Origin: Frankia nepalensis
Lineage (GTDB): Bacteria; Actinomycetota; Actinomycetes; Frankiales; Frankiaceae
DNA: 64,000 nucleotides
Assembly: GCF_016786325.1 (NCBI RefSeq)
Contig: NZ_JADWYU010000145.1
Coordinates: 27,464 to 91,463, forward strand
Reading direction: 5' to 3'
This document shows, one piece after another, positions 26,275-35,327 of the stretch. Position 1 is the first letter of the stretch, and every line of letters starts with the position of its first letter. The notes under the pieces were generated by a model that had not been told where the DNA came from, made no database searches, and worked only from the letters and a program-made list of their open reading frames with translations. A program made the position numbers and the translations under genes.

Positions 26275-26836
26275 GAAGAATGCTTTCCCACGACACCTGC
26301 GGAAGCGGCCCGAAAGGGCACGCGAGACCGTGGCCTGCTGGCCATGATCTATAAGGAGAATGCATCTTGGCATCCGCCCGGTCACCCACAGACGGGTGTT
26401 CCGCTTCTGCCCCGCGAAAAGAAGAGACGACATGCACCGGAAACCGTGGGCAGAACTCGGCGTCGGCCCGGTGTTCACGTCCCGGCGGGTTCGTGCTCCC
26501 GACCGGAACGAGTACAACGTTAGACAGGATCTTGGGTCGAAGGCAAACACCCAGCGTCACCAGACACGGTCCCGATCGCTGACCCTGCGCATTTCCCGCT
26601 CACCCGCAGGCACACCGGCGGCCAACTGGTGACCGGCGTCACGCGCGCACCTCCGTTTGAGGTGCCGTAAGCGTGGCTGGCCCGCGTCATGGAGTGCCGA
26701 GTCGCGGCATCGACGCGGGCCAGCGCGTCGCGTAGGGCGATACGAATCGTGGACGACGAGTCACCCTCACGGAGACATGGGGCGACGCTGTGCCGGACAG
26801 CGCCGAGGCGCTGTCACGGGGTTACGGGTCACGGGG
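26275..26836. other. Long untranslated region before the lysozyme-like gene
   Basis: These 562 bases include the terminator hairpin at 26796-26815 and a relatively AT-rich zone (26340-26580) that should contain the promoter and 5' leader of the minus-strand lysozyme-like gene. Genes of this type in actinomycetes are often under RNA control, but I could not find the conserved blocks of the cyclic di-AMP riboswitch. Confidence 0.5.
26796..26815. terminator. Hairpin after the sugar dehydrogenase gene
   Basis: GACAGCGCC at 26796-26804 and GGCGCTGTC at 26807-26815 form a perfect nine-base-pair stem with a two-base centre, about 20 bases after the stop of the minus-strand sugar dehydrogenase gene. 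No T-tract. Confidence 0.65.
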
Positions 26837-27907
26837 TCACGGGGTCACTCGGAGGATCAGGTCGAAGTCCGGGCCGACGCGGTTGTTCGTCAGCACCCAC
26901 AGCGAGCCGTCCGGGGCCTCGGTCACGAGCCGCAGCCGGCCGAACTCATCGGTCAGCAGTTGCTCGGCCGACGAGCCGTCGGTGTTGACCCGGTAGAGCC
27001 GCTGCCCACGCAGGCAGGCAACCCAGATCTTGCCGTCGTGGTAGGCGATCCCGCTTGGGGAGGCCTCGGGGGGGCGCCAGGTCACGATCGGGTCCGTGAA
27101 CTCGGGCTCGCCACCGGTGCCCTCGATCTTCGGCCAGCCGTAGTTGGCGCCGGGCTCGATCCGGTTCACCTCGTCGAGCTGATGATGGCCGAGCTCGGAG
27201 GCGTAGAGCTGACCCGTCTCGTCCCAGGCGATCCCCTGCACGTTGCGGTGCCCCCAGCTGTACACCGGCGAGCCCGGGAACGGGTTGCCCGGAGCCGGCT
27301 TTCCCTCCGGCGTGATCCGCAGGATCTTGCCGTTCAGGTCCTCCCGGTCCTGGGCGCTGGGACGGTCGTCGGCCTCCCCGGTGGTCACGTAGAGCATGCC
27401 GTCCGGGCCGAACCGCATCCGCCCACCGTTGTGAATCTGGCCCCGGGTGATGCCGGTCAGGATCGGCTCGGGCGGGTCCTGCGAGTCCAGCCGCAACCGG
27501 GCCACCCGGTTATCCACTTCGCTGGTGAAGTAGATGTAGATCAGGTTGTCCTGCTCGTACGAGGGAGAGACCGCCACCCCGAGCAGCCCGCCCTCACCAT
27601 CCATCTCGGGCACCTCGGTGATGGTTCGGACGTCGGTGACTGTCCCGTCCGGGGCGACCTTGCGGATGCGGGCGGTGTCGCGCTCGGTGACCAGCGCCGA
27701 CCCGTCAGGCAGGAATGCCAGGTCCCAGGGCACCCGCAGCCCACTCGCGAGCGGCTCCACCGCCGCCGGCCGCGCCACCGGGGCGTCCTCCACGAGGGGA
27801 TCGGCCCACCAGCCCCTCCACTCACCCACGGCATAGGTCACCCAGGCGCCCGACGCCAACACCACGACACCGACCAGACTGGTTATGAGGATCCACCGTG
27901 ATCGCAC
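26837..27907 (-). CDS. PQQ-dependent sugar dehydrogenase-like protein
   Basis: 356 residues from GTG 27907. An N-terminal helix (RWILITSLVGVVVLASGAW) anchors or exports it. The rest is a six-bladed propeller of the glucose/sorbosone dehydrogenase family: LRVPWDLAFLPDGSALVTER, GGLLGVAVSP, HNGGRMRFGPDGMLYVTTGE, GHRNVQGIAWDETGQLYASE and GANYGWP. Family members oxidise sugars outside the membrane with PQQ, although many actinobacterial ones lack proof of PQQ use. The start is uncertain because no ribosome binding site is near it. Ends at a clear hairpin. Confidence 0.87.
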   Translation of the reverse strand: MRSRWILITSLVGVVVLASGAWVTYAVGEWRGWWADPLVEDAPVARPAAVEPLASGLRVPWDLAFLPDGSALVTERDTARIRKVAPDGTVTDVRTITEVPEMDGEGGLLGVAVSPSYEQDNLIYIYFTSEVDNRVARLRLDSQDPPEPILTGITRGQIHNGGRMRFGPDGMLYVTTGEADDRPSAQDREDLNGKILRITPEGKPAPGNPFPGSPVYSWGHRNVQGIAWDETGQLYASELGHHQLDEVNRIEPGANYGWPKIEGTGGEPEFTDPIVTWRPPEASPSGIAYHDGKIWVACLRGQRLYRVNTDGSSAEQLLTDEFGRLRLVTEAPDGSLWVLTNNRVGPDFDLILRVTP

Positions 27908-28100
27908 GCGGCGAGCGTAGGCGCCTTTCCGGAACGTACGCGATCGGTCTACGTAACCTACGGCATGCTTACGATTAATTTCCGCCCGCGCCTGAGATGA
28001 CGACTCCTCTCGGCCTGGCGAACCCCTAGGAACAGCACGGTGTCCACGAGATGGCCGCGAACCACTCACGCCGACACCGATGGTCTTTCGGCGCGCGCGC

Positions 28101-29363
28101 TCACCCTGCCTGCGCCGAGTTCGGTGGACCTGTCGACCAGGGCGCGGAGCTGACAGATTTCCCTGGTGCGGCCGCGGGCCAGCGCGGCAGCGCGGACGAC
28201 GACGGCCAGCGCAGGCAGGTCGTCAGTAGCGCGAGAAGGAGCAGACCCGCCGCGAAATAACAGTTCACGGCGACGAGCCGCCAGCCGTGGTACGAAAGAC
28301 CGAGATCATGCGTGTTCGGAAACCACCAGATCGGACCGAGCGCGAAGAGCGTGAAGGCGGCCGTCGCGTAGACCCTTCCCCAGCGGGGTCGGTTCGGATG
28401 GAAGGAGAGATACAGCAGCATCGGGACCATCCACACCCAGTGGTGGCTCCACGATATCGGCGAGACGAGCAGGGCGGTGAGCGCGCAGGTGAGGCCGCCG
28501 AGCAGGTCGAGGCCTCGGCGGAACAGCAGGACCGAAACCACCAGGCCGACCACGAGGAGAACAGCGGCCAGCGGCATGAACAGCGGCTCGGCCCCGTCGG
28601 CCCCCAACATGGGGCGTGCCAGTACCCCCAACAACGACTGGTTCGACACGAACGGGATCCCGCCGACATGGTCCGCGTCGAGGAAGACATGACCCCAGTA
28701 GGTGGCCGACGAGCCAGGCGCGACGAGAAAGCCGACGGCCACCGTGCCGGCGAACGCCGCTCCCGCCCAGAGCGCGCCGCGCCACCTGCCGGTGAGCAGG
28801 AGAAAGGGCACGAAGATCAGCGGCGTGAGCTTGATGCCGGCCGCGATTCCGATGAGGACACCCTGCGGGACCCGCCGGCCACGGCCGAGCAGGTCCGCCA
28901 TGATGAGAAGCGCGAGGACGAGGTTTATCTGACCCAGCTCGAAGTTCTTCCTGACCGGATCGAGCAGCAGGGTGAAGCCAGCCAAAGAACCGAAGACCAG
29001 GAGTCTCCGGCTGACAACCGGGCCGAGTGCGGCTTCATAGGACATTGCGCAGAAGAAGTACAGCGACACGAGCAGGACGACTGTCCAGACGACCTGGGAC
29101 AACTCGCTCGGCAGGAGCGACACCGGGACGAACAACATCGCCGCGAACGGCGTGTAGGTGAAACGCAGATCTTTTACCGTATCAACCGCCGAGTACAGGT
29201 CCCTACCGTCGAGAAGGACGTCTCCACCCATACGGTAAACCTGGATGTCGGTTATTCTGATGACCACGGAAAATATGATGAAGAAAAGAGCGAAGCCGAT
29301 TCCCAGCGCGAGGCCGGCCACTTGGACGCCGTGTTGGAAGCTCTCCTGGGAAGGTCTTTTCAT
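28101..29363 (-). CDS. GT87/DUF2029-type membrane mannosyltransferase-like protein
   Basis: 420 residues from ATG 29363 (GAAGG seven bases upstream). About ten membrane segments. The first loop has the family pattern TDIQVYRMGGDVLLDGRDLYS, followed by LRFTYTPFAAMLFVP, QINLVLALLIMADLLGRGR and SPISWSHHWVWMVPMLLY, as in polyprenol-phosphate-mannose-dependent alpha-1,2-mannosyltransferases. It likely decorates a lipid-linked glycan in the outer leaflet. Codon use at the 5' half is less GC-rich than in neighbours. Confidence 0.87.
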   Translation of the reverse strand: MKRPSQESFQHGVQVAGLALGIGFALFFIIFSVVIRITDIQVYRMGGDVLLDGRDLYSAVDTVKDLRFTYTPFAAMLFVPVSLLPSELSQVVWTVVLLVSLYFFCAMSYEAALGPVVSRRLLVFGSLAGFTLLLDPVRKNFELGQINLVLALLIMADLLGRGRRVPQGVLIGIAAGIKLTPLIFVPFLLLTGRWRGALWAGAAFAGTVAVGFLVAPGSSATYWGHVFLDADHVGGIPFVSNQSLLGVLARPMLGADGAEPLFMPLAAVLLVVGLVVSVLLFRRGLDLLGGLTCALTALLVSPISWSHHWVWMVPMLLYLSFHPNRPRWGRVYATAAFTLFALGPIWWFPNTHDLGLSYHGWRLVAVNCYFAAGLLLLALLTTCLRWPSSSALPRWPAAAPGKSVSSAPWSTGPPNSAQAG

Positions 29364-29858
29364 GGCCGGGCCTTCGGTTGGGGACCAGGGCTGGAATCCG
29401 AGAACGCCGCCCGCTTCCGTGACGGGCGACACCATATGCTCACCGTCGGTTCATCGCGCGACTCGGCCAGGATGACCATCGGCACAGGACACCAGAGCGC
29501 CACCTGCCTTCCGAGACGCTGATGGAGATCTCGGGCACGTCTCCGGCCGGCCCTGCGCGGCCCACTCCTCCGGCCTGACCCGTTTCCCTCCGGTCAGCGG
29601 GCTCACGTTTCCTGGTTCACCACGGCCAGGCCCTACTCGATGGGGATAAGCCGTTCCGATTAGAGCGTCCCACGGTCGGCCGGCCAGCGCGCCAAGCCAG
29701 CCTTAATCGCGCCGGGCGGTCCTCCGAACTTGTCGTTAACCCTTGGGCCCACGCCGCGCGGTGGTCGCTCTCCGTCAGCGTCGTCGCGATCGCGTGAACG
29801 TCGGCCAGATCGAGGATCGCCGCATTGTCGGCGCGGTCGGAGGGTGCCGGGGATGCCT
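29364..29858. other. Intergenic region, nothing recognised
   Basis: The 495 bases between the GT87 gene and the TetR gene have no protein-like frame, repeat or RNA that I could support. The promoter of the GT87 gene is expected near 29400-29460. Confidence 0.5.
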
Positions 29859-30482
29859 TCAGAGGCCGAGAAGGTGTCTGACGCCGGCGCTCGCGAGTGC
29901 CTCGAGCGTGGCCGGCGGCACGCCGGCCCGGGCACGCAGCGCGAGGGTGTGCAGCACCGCGGTGGCGAGCTGGGCGAGCACGACCGCGTCGACCGCGTCG
30001 TCGAGTTCGCCGTCGTCGACGGCGCGGTGGATCCGGGCCGCGAACATCTCGTCGACGCGCCGGATCCCTTCGGCCAGCAGGGCGCGCACCCGCGGATCCG
30101 TCCGCGCCTCGACGGTTGCGGTGCTGACGAGGAAGCATCCCGGCGCCTCGCCGTCGCTCCCGGCATAGATCGCGATGGCGGCCCGGTAGGCGCCCAGCAG
30201 GGCGTCTGGAAGACGTTCGGCGGCCAGGCGCTGCTCGATCGCGACCTGTCCGCGTTCGCCGTAGCGTTCGAGCGCCTTGAGGTACATCGCCTTCTTGTCG
30301 CCGAAGGCCGCGTAGAGGCTCGGGCGGTTCATCGCCGTCGCGTGGGCGAGGTCGTCGAGCGTCGTGCCGGACAGCCCCGCCCTCCAGAACGTCTCCGTCG
30401 CGCGCTCGAGCGCGACCTCCGGGTCGTACGCCCTCGGCCGGCCGGGTGGGCGCCCCGACCCACCTTTTGTACTGTCTCGCAT
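29859..30482 (-). CDS. TetR family regulator
   Basis: 207 residues. RPRAYDPEVALERATETFWRAG opens the DNA-binding domain, and TTLDDLAHATAMNRPSLYAAFGDKKAMYLKAL is the helix-turn-helix. The C-terminal part (CFLVSTATVEA, residues ~95-105) resembles the TetR_C_16/AcrR-type regulators that sense electrophiles. ATG 30482 has GGAG four bases upstream. Divergent from the epoxide hydrolase gene; an inverted repeat lies across the region. Confidence 0.9.
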   Translation of the reverse strand: MRDSTKGGSGRPPGRPRAYDPEVALERATETFWRAGLSGTTLDDLAHATAMNRPSLYAAFGDKKAMYLKALERYGERGQVAIEQRLAAERLPDALLGAYRAAIAIYAGSDGEAPGCFLVSTATVEARTDPRVRALLAEGIRRVDEMFAARIHRAVDDGELDDAVDAVVLAQLATAVLHTLALRARAGVPPATLEALASAGVRHLLGL

Positions 30483-30527
30483 GAAACTCCTTGACGATCA
30501 GTTATTTTTGTGCAGGATAGTACAAAA
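30465..30527. promoter_or_regulatory. Inverted repeat between TetR and epoxide hydrolase genes
   Basis: TTTTGTACTGTC at 30465-30476 and GATAGTACAAAA at 30516-30527 are inverted copies matching at 11 of 12 positions, with centres about 51 bases apart. One arm lies at the start of the TetR coding region and the other just before the epoxide hydrolase ATG. They may be two half-operators bridged by, or separate sites for, the TetR protein. Confidence 0.5.
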
Positions 30528-30547
30528 CTTGACCGCAGGGAGTCCCG

Positions 30548-31700
30548 ATGTCGTTCCGCCCCCATGTCCCCGACGAGACGCTGGACCGGATCCGCGCCCG
30601 TGTGCGCGACGATCGTCGACGACGGCGTGGGCGGGTGGCGACACGGCACGGACTGGGCCTTCCTCGAACGCCTCGCGCACCGCTGGGTCGACGGCTACGA
30701 CTGGCGGGCCACCGAGAAACGGATCAACCGCTTCGCCAACGACCGCGTCCCGGTGGACGGCGCCAACGTGCACTACCTACGGGAGCCGGGTTCCGGGCCC
30801 TCCCCGCGGCCGCTGCTGATCCTGCACGGCTGGCCGTACTCCTTCCTCGGCTACCTCGACGTCGTCGAACGCCTCGCCCACCCGGAGCGCTTCGGCGGGC
30901 AGGTCGCCGACGCCTTCGACGTCGTGCTCATCTCCCAGCCCGGCACCGGCTTCTCCGACCCGCCAGCGCGCCCGAAGAGCCCTCGCCAACTCGCGGAGGT
31001 CTACCACCGCGTCATGCGCGACGAACTCGGCTACCAGCGGTATCTCGTCGACGGCGGCGACCAGGGTGCCGTCGCCGGCGGATTCCTTGCGCTCGACCAC
31101 CCCGACAGCGTGATCGGCCTCCACCAGAGCATGCTCCTGCCTCGGCAGCCCGAAGCTCCGCTCGGCTACGGCCTCACCAACGCCGACGCCAGCGCCGCAG
31201 AACGCGACTACGTCCAGGCAGAGGCGGCGCGGTTCCAACGCGACGGTGCCTACTTCCTCCTGCAAATGACCCGTCCCGAGTCGCTCGCGCCCGCGCTCAC
31301 CGACTCCCCGGTCGGACTCGCCGCCTGGATTGTCGAGAAGTACCACTCCTGGAGCGACCGCCGCGCACGCACCTTCGAGGAGATCTTCAGCCTCGACCAG
31401 CTGCTCGACGAGATCATGCTCTACCTGGTGACCGACAGCTTCGCGACGTCGCTCTGGTCCTACGCGGCGCTCCAGACCGATCCGTCAGCCCTGCCGCCCG
31501 ACATCCGGATCACTGTGCCCACCGGAATCACCGGCTGGCCGGACCCCTGGAACCCGCCACCGCCGCGCGCGTTCGCCGAACGCTCCCGCGCCAACATCGT
31601 CCAGTGGACACAGCCACCGCGCGGCGGGCACTTCCCCTTCTACGAGGAGCCGGACCTCTACGTCGATGATCTCCGGGCATTCGGCCGCGCTCTGCGGTGA
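30548..31700 (+). pseudogene. Epoxide hydrolase-type alpha/beta hydrolase with an apparent frameshift
   Basis: The family N-terminus (SFRPHVPDETLDRIRARVRD) begins at ATG 30548, but the following family sequence (DDGVGGWRHGTDWAFLERL onward) is in another frame, one base over. The shift is needed near 30610-30635. From there to 31700 the protein is complete and normal: HGWPYSFLGYLD oxyanion region, nucleophile in DGGDQGAVAGG, and PRGGHFPFYEEP with the catalytic histidine. The gene may be a recent pseudogene, contain a sequencing error, or be translated from an internal start such as GTG 30510 in the second frame. The divergent TetR gene is the likely regulator. Confidence 0.72.
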
Positions 31701-31740
31701 AACGAACCACCACCCCAGCGCCGCCGCCGGACGCCGCGGG

Positions 31741-31789
31741 CCGAGGACCGAGGACCGAGGACCGAGGACCGAGGACCGAGGACCGAGGG
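31741..31789 (+). repeat. Seven tandem copies of a 7-base unit
   Basis: CCGAGGA is repeated six times exactly plus one copy with a final G, between the convergent epoxide hydrolase and acyl-CoA ligase genes. The unit length is not a multiple of three and the place is non-coding. Confidence 0.95.
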
Positions 31790-31870
31790 AGTGTTCCCAT
31801 CTTGAAACGGTCCCCGGGCGCAACTTCAACACGACCAGTGGCGGCCCGCTGTGGTTGGCGAGCGCGGCTG

Positions 31871-33448
31871 TCAGTCGTGGGGCGAGAACAGGGACAGGAG
31901 CTCCGTCTTCCGGATCTTGCCCGATGCGGTCAGTGGGAAGGTCTCGACGAACCGCCAGTGGCGCGGGACCTTGAAGTGGGCGAGACCCGTCGCCGCGAAC
32001 GCGGTCAGGTCGCCCGCGGTCGCCGCCCCGGGCGCGGAGAGCCTGACGACCGCGGCCACGTCCTCGCCCCAGCGTTCGCTCGGCGCGGCCAGAACGGCGA
32101 CGGCGTCGACCGCGGGGTGGCGCAGCAGGAAGTCCTCGACCTCGATGGGGTAGACGTTCTCGCCGCCGCGGATGATGACCTCGCGGGCGCGGCCGTGGAT
32201 GCGGAGCACACCCTGGTCGTCGAGGGAGCCGAGGTCGCCGGTGTGCAGGAAGCCGTCGACGTCGAGAACCTGGTCGGTGGCGTCGGGCATGTCCCAGTAG
32301 CCGATCATCGTCAGGGGTGAGCGGACGCAGACCTCGCCGACCTCCCCGCGGCCGACGACGTGGCCGTCGGGGTCGACGATGCGCAGGTCGGTGTGCGGCA
32401 CGGTGACGCCGACCGTGGTCGCGACGTGCAGGGCGTCGCCAGCCGGGTCGGACTGTGTGATCATCGGGCATTCCGACTGGGCGTAGGCGACGGAGACGGT
32501 GGCGCCGTGGGCCTGGAGCCGTTCGACGAGCGAGGGAGGCACACTGGTTCCGCCGAGCCCTACCGACCGGACGGCGGCGAGCGCCCTGTCGAAGCCAGGA
32601 GTGTCGAGCAGCGCGTAGAACATCGTCGGTACGCCGCCGGTGCGGGTGGCACCGGTCGCCCGCATCAGGGCGACCTGCGTGGCCGGATGGAAGCGCGACA
32701 TCGCGACGTAGCAGCCGCCGGAGGCGAGCGCGGCGAGCAGCATCACCACCGACCCGCCGACGTGATGGAGCGGAACGGGGTTGAGCCAGACGTCGCGCTC
32801 GTCGGCGTGGACGGTGAGCGCCCGGAGATGGCCGGCGCTCAGGGCGGCGCGGTGGCTGAGGGTGGCGCCCTTCGCCCGGCCGGTGGTTCCCGAGGTGAAC
32901 TGGATCAGGAACGGGTCGTGGGGCCGGACGTCCGGCGGGTCGAAGGAGACCGGCGGCGGACGGGTCGCGACGGTGGCGAGGTCGACGACGTCGCAGCCGC
33001 GGGAGGGGCCGGCGAGGCCGGCCGCGCGTGCGCGCAGGTCGACGCCGCGATTGTCGAAGCCGACGAACAGCAGGCTCGGGGATGTCAGGGCGAGAGCATG
33101 CGCGACCTCGTCGTCCGTCCAGGCCGTGTTGAGGGGGACGAGCACGGTTCCCGCGAGCGCGCAGGCGTGCTCGACGATCACCCACTCCGGGCCGTTCGCC
33201 GCCCACACCGCGACCCGGGCTCCCGGTCTGGCGCGGCGGGCGATGCCAGCCGCGGCCACCTCGGCGGCCCGCAGCAGTTCCCGGTAGGTGAGCGACCGCG
33301 GGGCTTCGGGGTCGTCGCCGGCCGCCCAGGCCAGCGCCGGCCGGTCGGCACGCGCGGCGGCCTGGGCGCGTAACTGCTCACCGACGGCGCGGTCCGGCAG
33401 CGGATCGCCGGTCCGCGCCGCGACGGCGGCGGGGCGTGTACCGGTCAT
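31871..33448 (-). CDS. Acyl-CoA ligase (AMP-forming)
   Basis: 525 residues. The ANL motifs are all present: QFTSGTTGRAKGATLSH (P-loop, ~175), YAQSECPM (adenine site), DVDGFLHTGDLGSLDD, GGENVYPIEVEDFLLRHP (hinge) and the catalytic lysine in TASGKIRKTELLSL near the end. It joins a carboxylic acid to CoA through an acyl-AMP, presumably to feed the two enoyl-CoA hydratases of this operon. The substrate is unknown. ATG 33448 overlaps the stop of the LLM gene (ATGA). Last gene of a seven-gene operon. Confidence 0.9.
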   Translation of the reverse strand: MTGTRPAAVAARTGDPLPDRAVGEQLRAQAAARADRPALAWAAGDDPEAPRSLTYRELLRAAEVAAAGIARRARPGARVAVWAANGPEWVIVEHACALAGTVLVPLNTAWTDDEVAHALALTSPSLLFVGFDNRGVDLRARAAGLAGPSRGCDVVDLATVATRPPPVSFDPPDVRPHDPFLIQFTSGTTGRAKGATLSHRAALSAGHLRALTVHADERDVWLNPVPLHHVGGSVVMLLAALASGGCYVAMSRFHPATQVALMRATGATRTGGVPTMFYALLDTPGFDRALAAVRSVGLGGTSVPPSLVERLQAHGATVSVAYAQSECPMITQSDPAGDALHVATTVGVTVPHTDLRIVDPDGHVVGRGEVGEVCVRSPLTMIGYWDMPDATDQVLDVDGFLHTGDLGSLDDQGVLRIHGRAREVIIRGGENVYPIEVEDFLLRHPAVDAVAVLAAPSERWGEDVAAVVRLSAPGAATAGDLTAFAATGLAHFKVPRHWRFVETFPLTASGKIRKTELLSLFSPHD

Positions 33449-34467
33449 GAGGTCTCCGGGGGCGGCGAGGGCGCCGGGGCCGCGCGGTCGGTGCCGTCCA
33501 GGGGTGCGGTGCCGTCCGGGGGCACGACGGCCGGCGGTCCTGGCGCGGTGGCCCCGTCGGTGAGGAGCCCGGCCGAGATCCGTTCGAGGACGCGCGCCGG
33601 CGAAGGCGGCGGGACGAACTGCACGGCGACGTGGTTGGCGCCGGCGGCGTACTGCGCTTCCACGCGGGCTCGCAGGGCGGTCGGGGTGTCCTGGACCACG
33701 AGGGCGTCGATGAGGGCGTCGCTGACCGTGGCGAGGTCGGCGTCGTCGAATCCGCACCGGCGGAGGCTCTGCTGGTAGTTGGGCATGCCGAGGCAGAGCC
33801 CGAGGTAGTCCCGGAGCTTCGCGCTGGTCCGGGGATCTTCGCCGCCGACCGCGACCATCTGGGAGGGCGCGATCCACGGGCTGTCGCCGACGGCCGCGCG
33901 CGCGCCCGCGGTGTGGGTGACCGGGCAGAAGTAGGTGTGCAGGCCACCGGTGGCGGTGGCGGCGAGTTCGATCATCCGAGGTCCGAGCGCGCCGAGGAAC
34001 AGCGGCGGCAGGGTGCGCCCGCCGACGGCCGCGTTCATCGCGCCCACGTAGTCGCGCAGGGCGGTCAGGGGCCGGGAGTAGGCGCCGCCGCGGGTCTCGG
34101 CGAGATGCCGGTGACTCGCGCCGAGGCCGAGGACGAACCGTCCGGGGAACGCCTCGTGCAGGGTCGACGCGACCGCGACCATGGCCTCCGGGTCGCGGGC
34201 GTGGATGGTCGCGACGCCGAGTGCCACGGTGAGCGTCTGGGTGGCCGTCAGGTAGAGGGCGGCGCGGACGAACGGGTCGACACCGCTGTACTCCTGCAGC
34301 CAGACCGTCCCGACGCCGGCCTGTTCGAGGTCGCGAACGGCGGCGGCCGCCTCGGCGCTGGGCAGGCGGTCGAGGAATCCTCCCCACAGCCCGACGCCCG
34401 TGGGCAGCCCGGACCGGGGGGCGCTCGCCGGCGTGGCCTGCCGCTTCGGGCTTTCGGCGGGCGTCAT
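33445..34467 (-). CDS. LLM class F420-dependent oxidoreductase (second in operon)
   Basis: 340 residues. Luciferase-like fold: GVGTVWLQEYSGVDPF, TQTLTVALGVATIHARDPEAMVAVASTL, PGRFVLGLGASHRHL and PLFLGALGPRMIELAA. The closest style is that of mycobacterial and Frankia-type F420 enzymes in lipid or steroid breakdown loci. The C-terminal 40 residues are a Pro/Ala-rich tail. Both ends overlap neighbours by four bases (ATGA), so it is co-translated with the amidohydrolase upstream and the ligase downstream. Confidence 0.88.
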   Translation of the reverse strand: MTPAESPKRQATPASAPRSGLPTGVGLWGGFLDRLPSAEAAAAVRDLEQAGVGTVWLQEYSGVDPFVRAALYLTATQTLTVALGVATIHARDPEAMVAVASTLHEAFPGRFVLGLGASHRHLAETRGGAYSRPLTALRDYVGAMNAAVGGRTLPPLFLGALGPRMIELAATATGGLHTYFCPVTHTAGARAAVGDSPWIAPSQMVAVGGEDPRTSAKLRDYLGLCLGMPNYQQSLRRCGFDDADLATVSDALIDALVVQDTPTALRARVEAQYAAGANHVAVQFVPPPSPARVLERISAGLLTDGATAPGPPAVVPPDGTAPLDGTDRAAPAPSPPPETS

Positions 34468-35327
34468 CGTGCCGGGGTGAGGTCGAGGACCGTCGCCGCG
34501 TTGTGGCGCAGGAACTTCGGCCAGACGTCGGCCTTGAACGGCACCGTGTCGAGTTCGGTGAAGGTCCGCTCCAGCTCGATGCCGAACGGGTAGTAGCCGC
34601 CGTAGATGATCTTGTCGGCGCCGCGGGTGTTCGCGTAGTCGATGATCGCCTTTGGGTAGTGCTTCGGCGCGAACGCCGTCGTGGAGTAGTAGAGGTTCGG
34701 CCATTTCAGCATCAGCTTCACGGCTAGATTCACCCACGGTTCGGCACCGTGGCGCATCACGAACCGCAACTCGGGGAAGTCGTAGCAGACCTGGTCGACG
34801 AGCTCGACGCGCTGCGCGGCCATCGGGACACGCGGTCCGGGTACGCCGACGGCCACGAACACGGGCAGGCCGAGTTCGACGCAGGTCGCGTAGATCGGGT
34901 AGGCGCGGCGGTCGTCGATCGGCACCCGCGGTGACACCCCCGACGGGAACAGCGTCACGGCCCGCAGGCCGTACTCGTCCACCGCCTGGCGGATCGCGCG
35001 GACCGCTCCCATGACGTCGTTCGGGTCGACGCCGAGGGAGGCGGCGAAGCGCGCCGGGTGCTTGCGCAGCGCGGTCCTCGCGGTCTCGCTGGTGAGGTTG
35101 ACCAGCGCCAGCTCGATGCCGTGGGTGTCCATCTTCGCGAGCGTCTCGTCGATCGCCTGCTCGTCGGAGACGTCGCCCGGCCGGTTGGCCGGCATGTCCT
35201 TGAACATGTAGCCGATGGTGTTGTCCGCCCGCCCGCGATCACGCAGCCCGGCGATGCGCGGGATGTTGCTGGTGGACCGGAAGCCCATCAGGGTGTCGAT
35301 CACCTTGACGTCGCGCGGTCGGGTCAT
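34464..35327 (-). CDS. Amidohydrolase 2-type protein lacking the N-terminal HxH motif
   Basis: 287 residues. TIM-barrel of the ACMSD/resorcylate-decarboxylase group: VIDTLMGFRST at the start, MDTHGIELALVNLTSE, FRFVMRHGAEPWV-like ELRFVMRHGAEPWVNLAVKL and KIIYGGYYPFG near the end. The usual metal-binding HxH after strand 1 is replaced by DTLMGF, so metal binding may differ or be lost. The reaction (hydrolysis or decarboxylation) cannot be fixed. ATGA overlaps at both ends. Confidence 0.83.
   Translation of the reverse strand: MTRPRDVKVIDTLMGFRSTSNIPRIAGLRDRGRADNTIGYMFKDMPANRPGDVSDEQAIDETLAKMDTHGIELALVNLTSETARTALRKHPARFAASLGVDPNDVMGAVRAIRQAVDEYGLRAVTLFPSGVSPRVPIDDRRAYPIYATCVELGLPVFVAVGVPGPRVPMAAQRVELVDQVCYDFPELRFVMRHGAEPWVNLAVKLMLKWPNLYYSTTAFAPKHYPKAIIDYANTRGADKIIYGGYYPFGIELERTFTELDTVPFKADVWPKFLRHNAATVLDLTPAR

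Noticed and set aside
26340..26600. Possible cyclic di-AMP (ydaO-type) riboswitch before the lysozyme-like gene
   Set aside because: Cell-wall hydrolase genes often have one in actinomycetes, but the conserved sequence blocks could not be found on the minus strand.
26360..26632. Plus-strand small ORF with AAGGAG next to ATG 26360
   Set aside because: The spacing is only one base and the peptide has no protein-like pattern; it overlaps the leader of the minus-strand gene.
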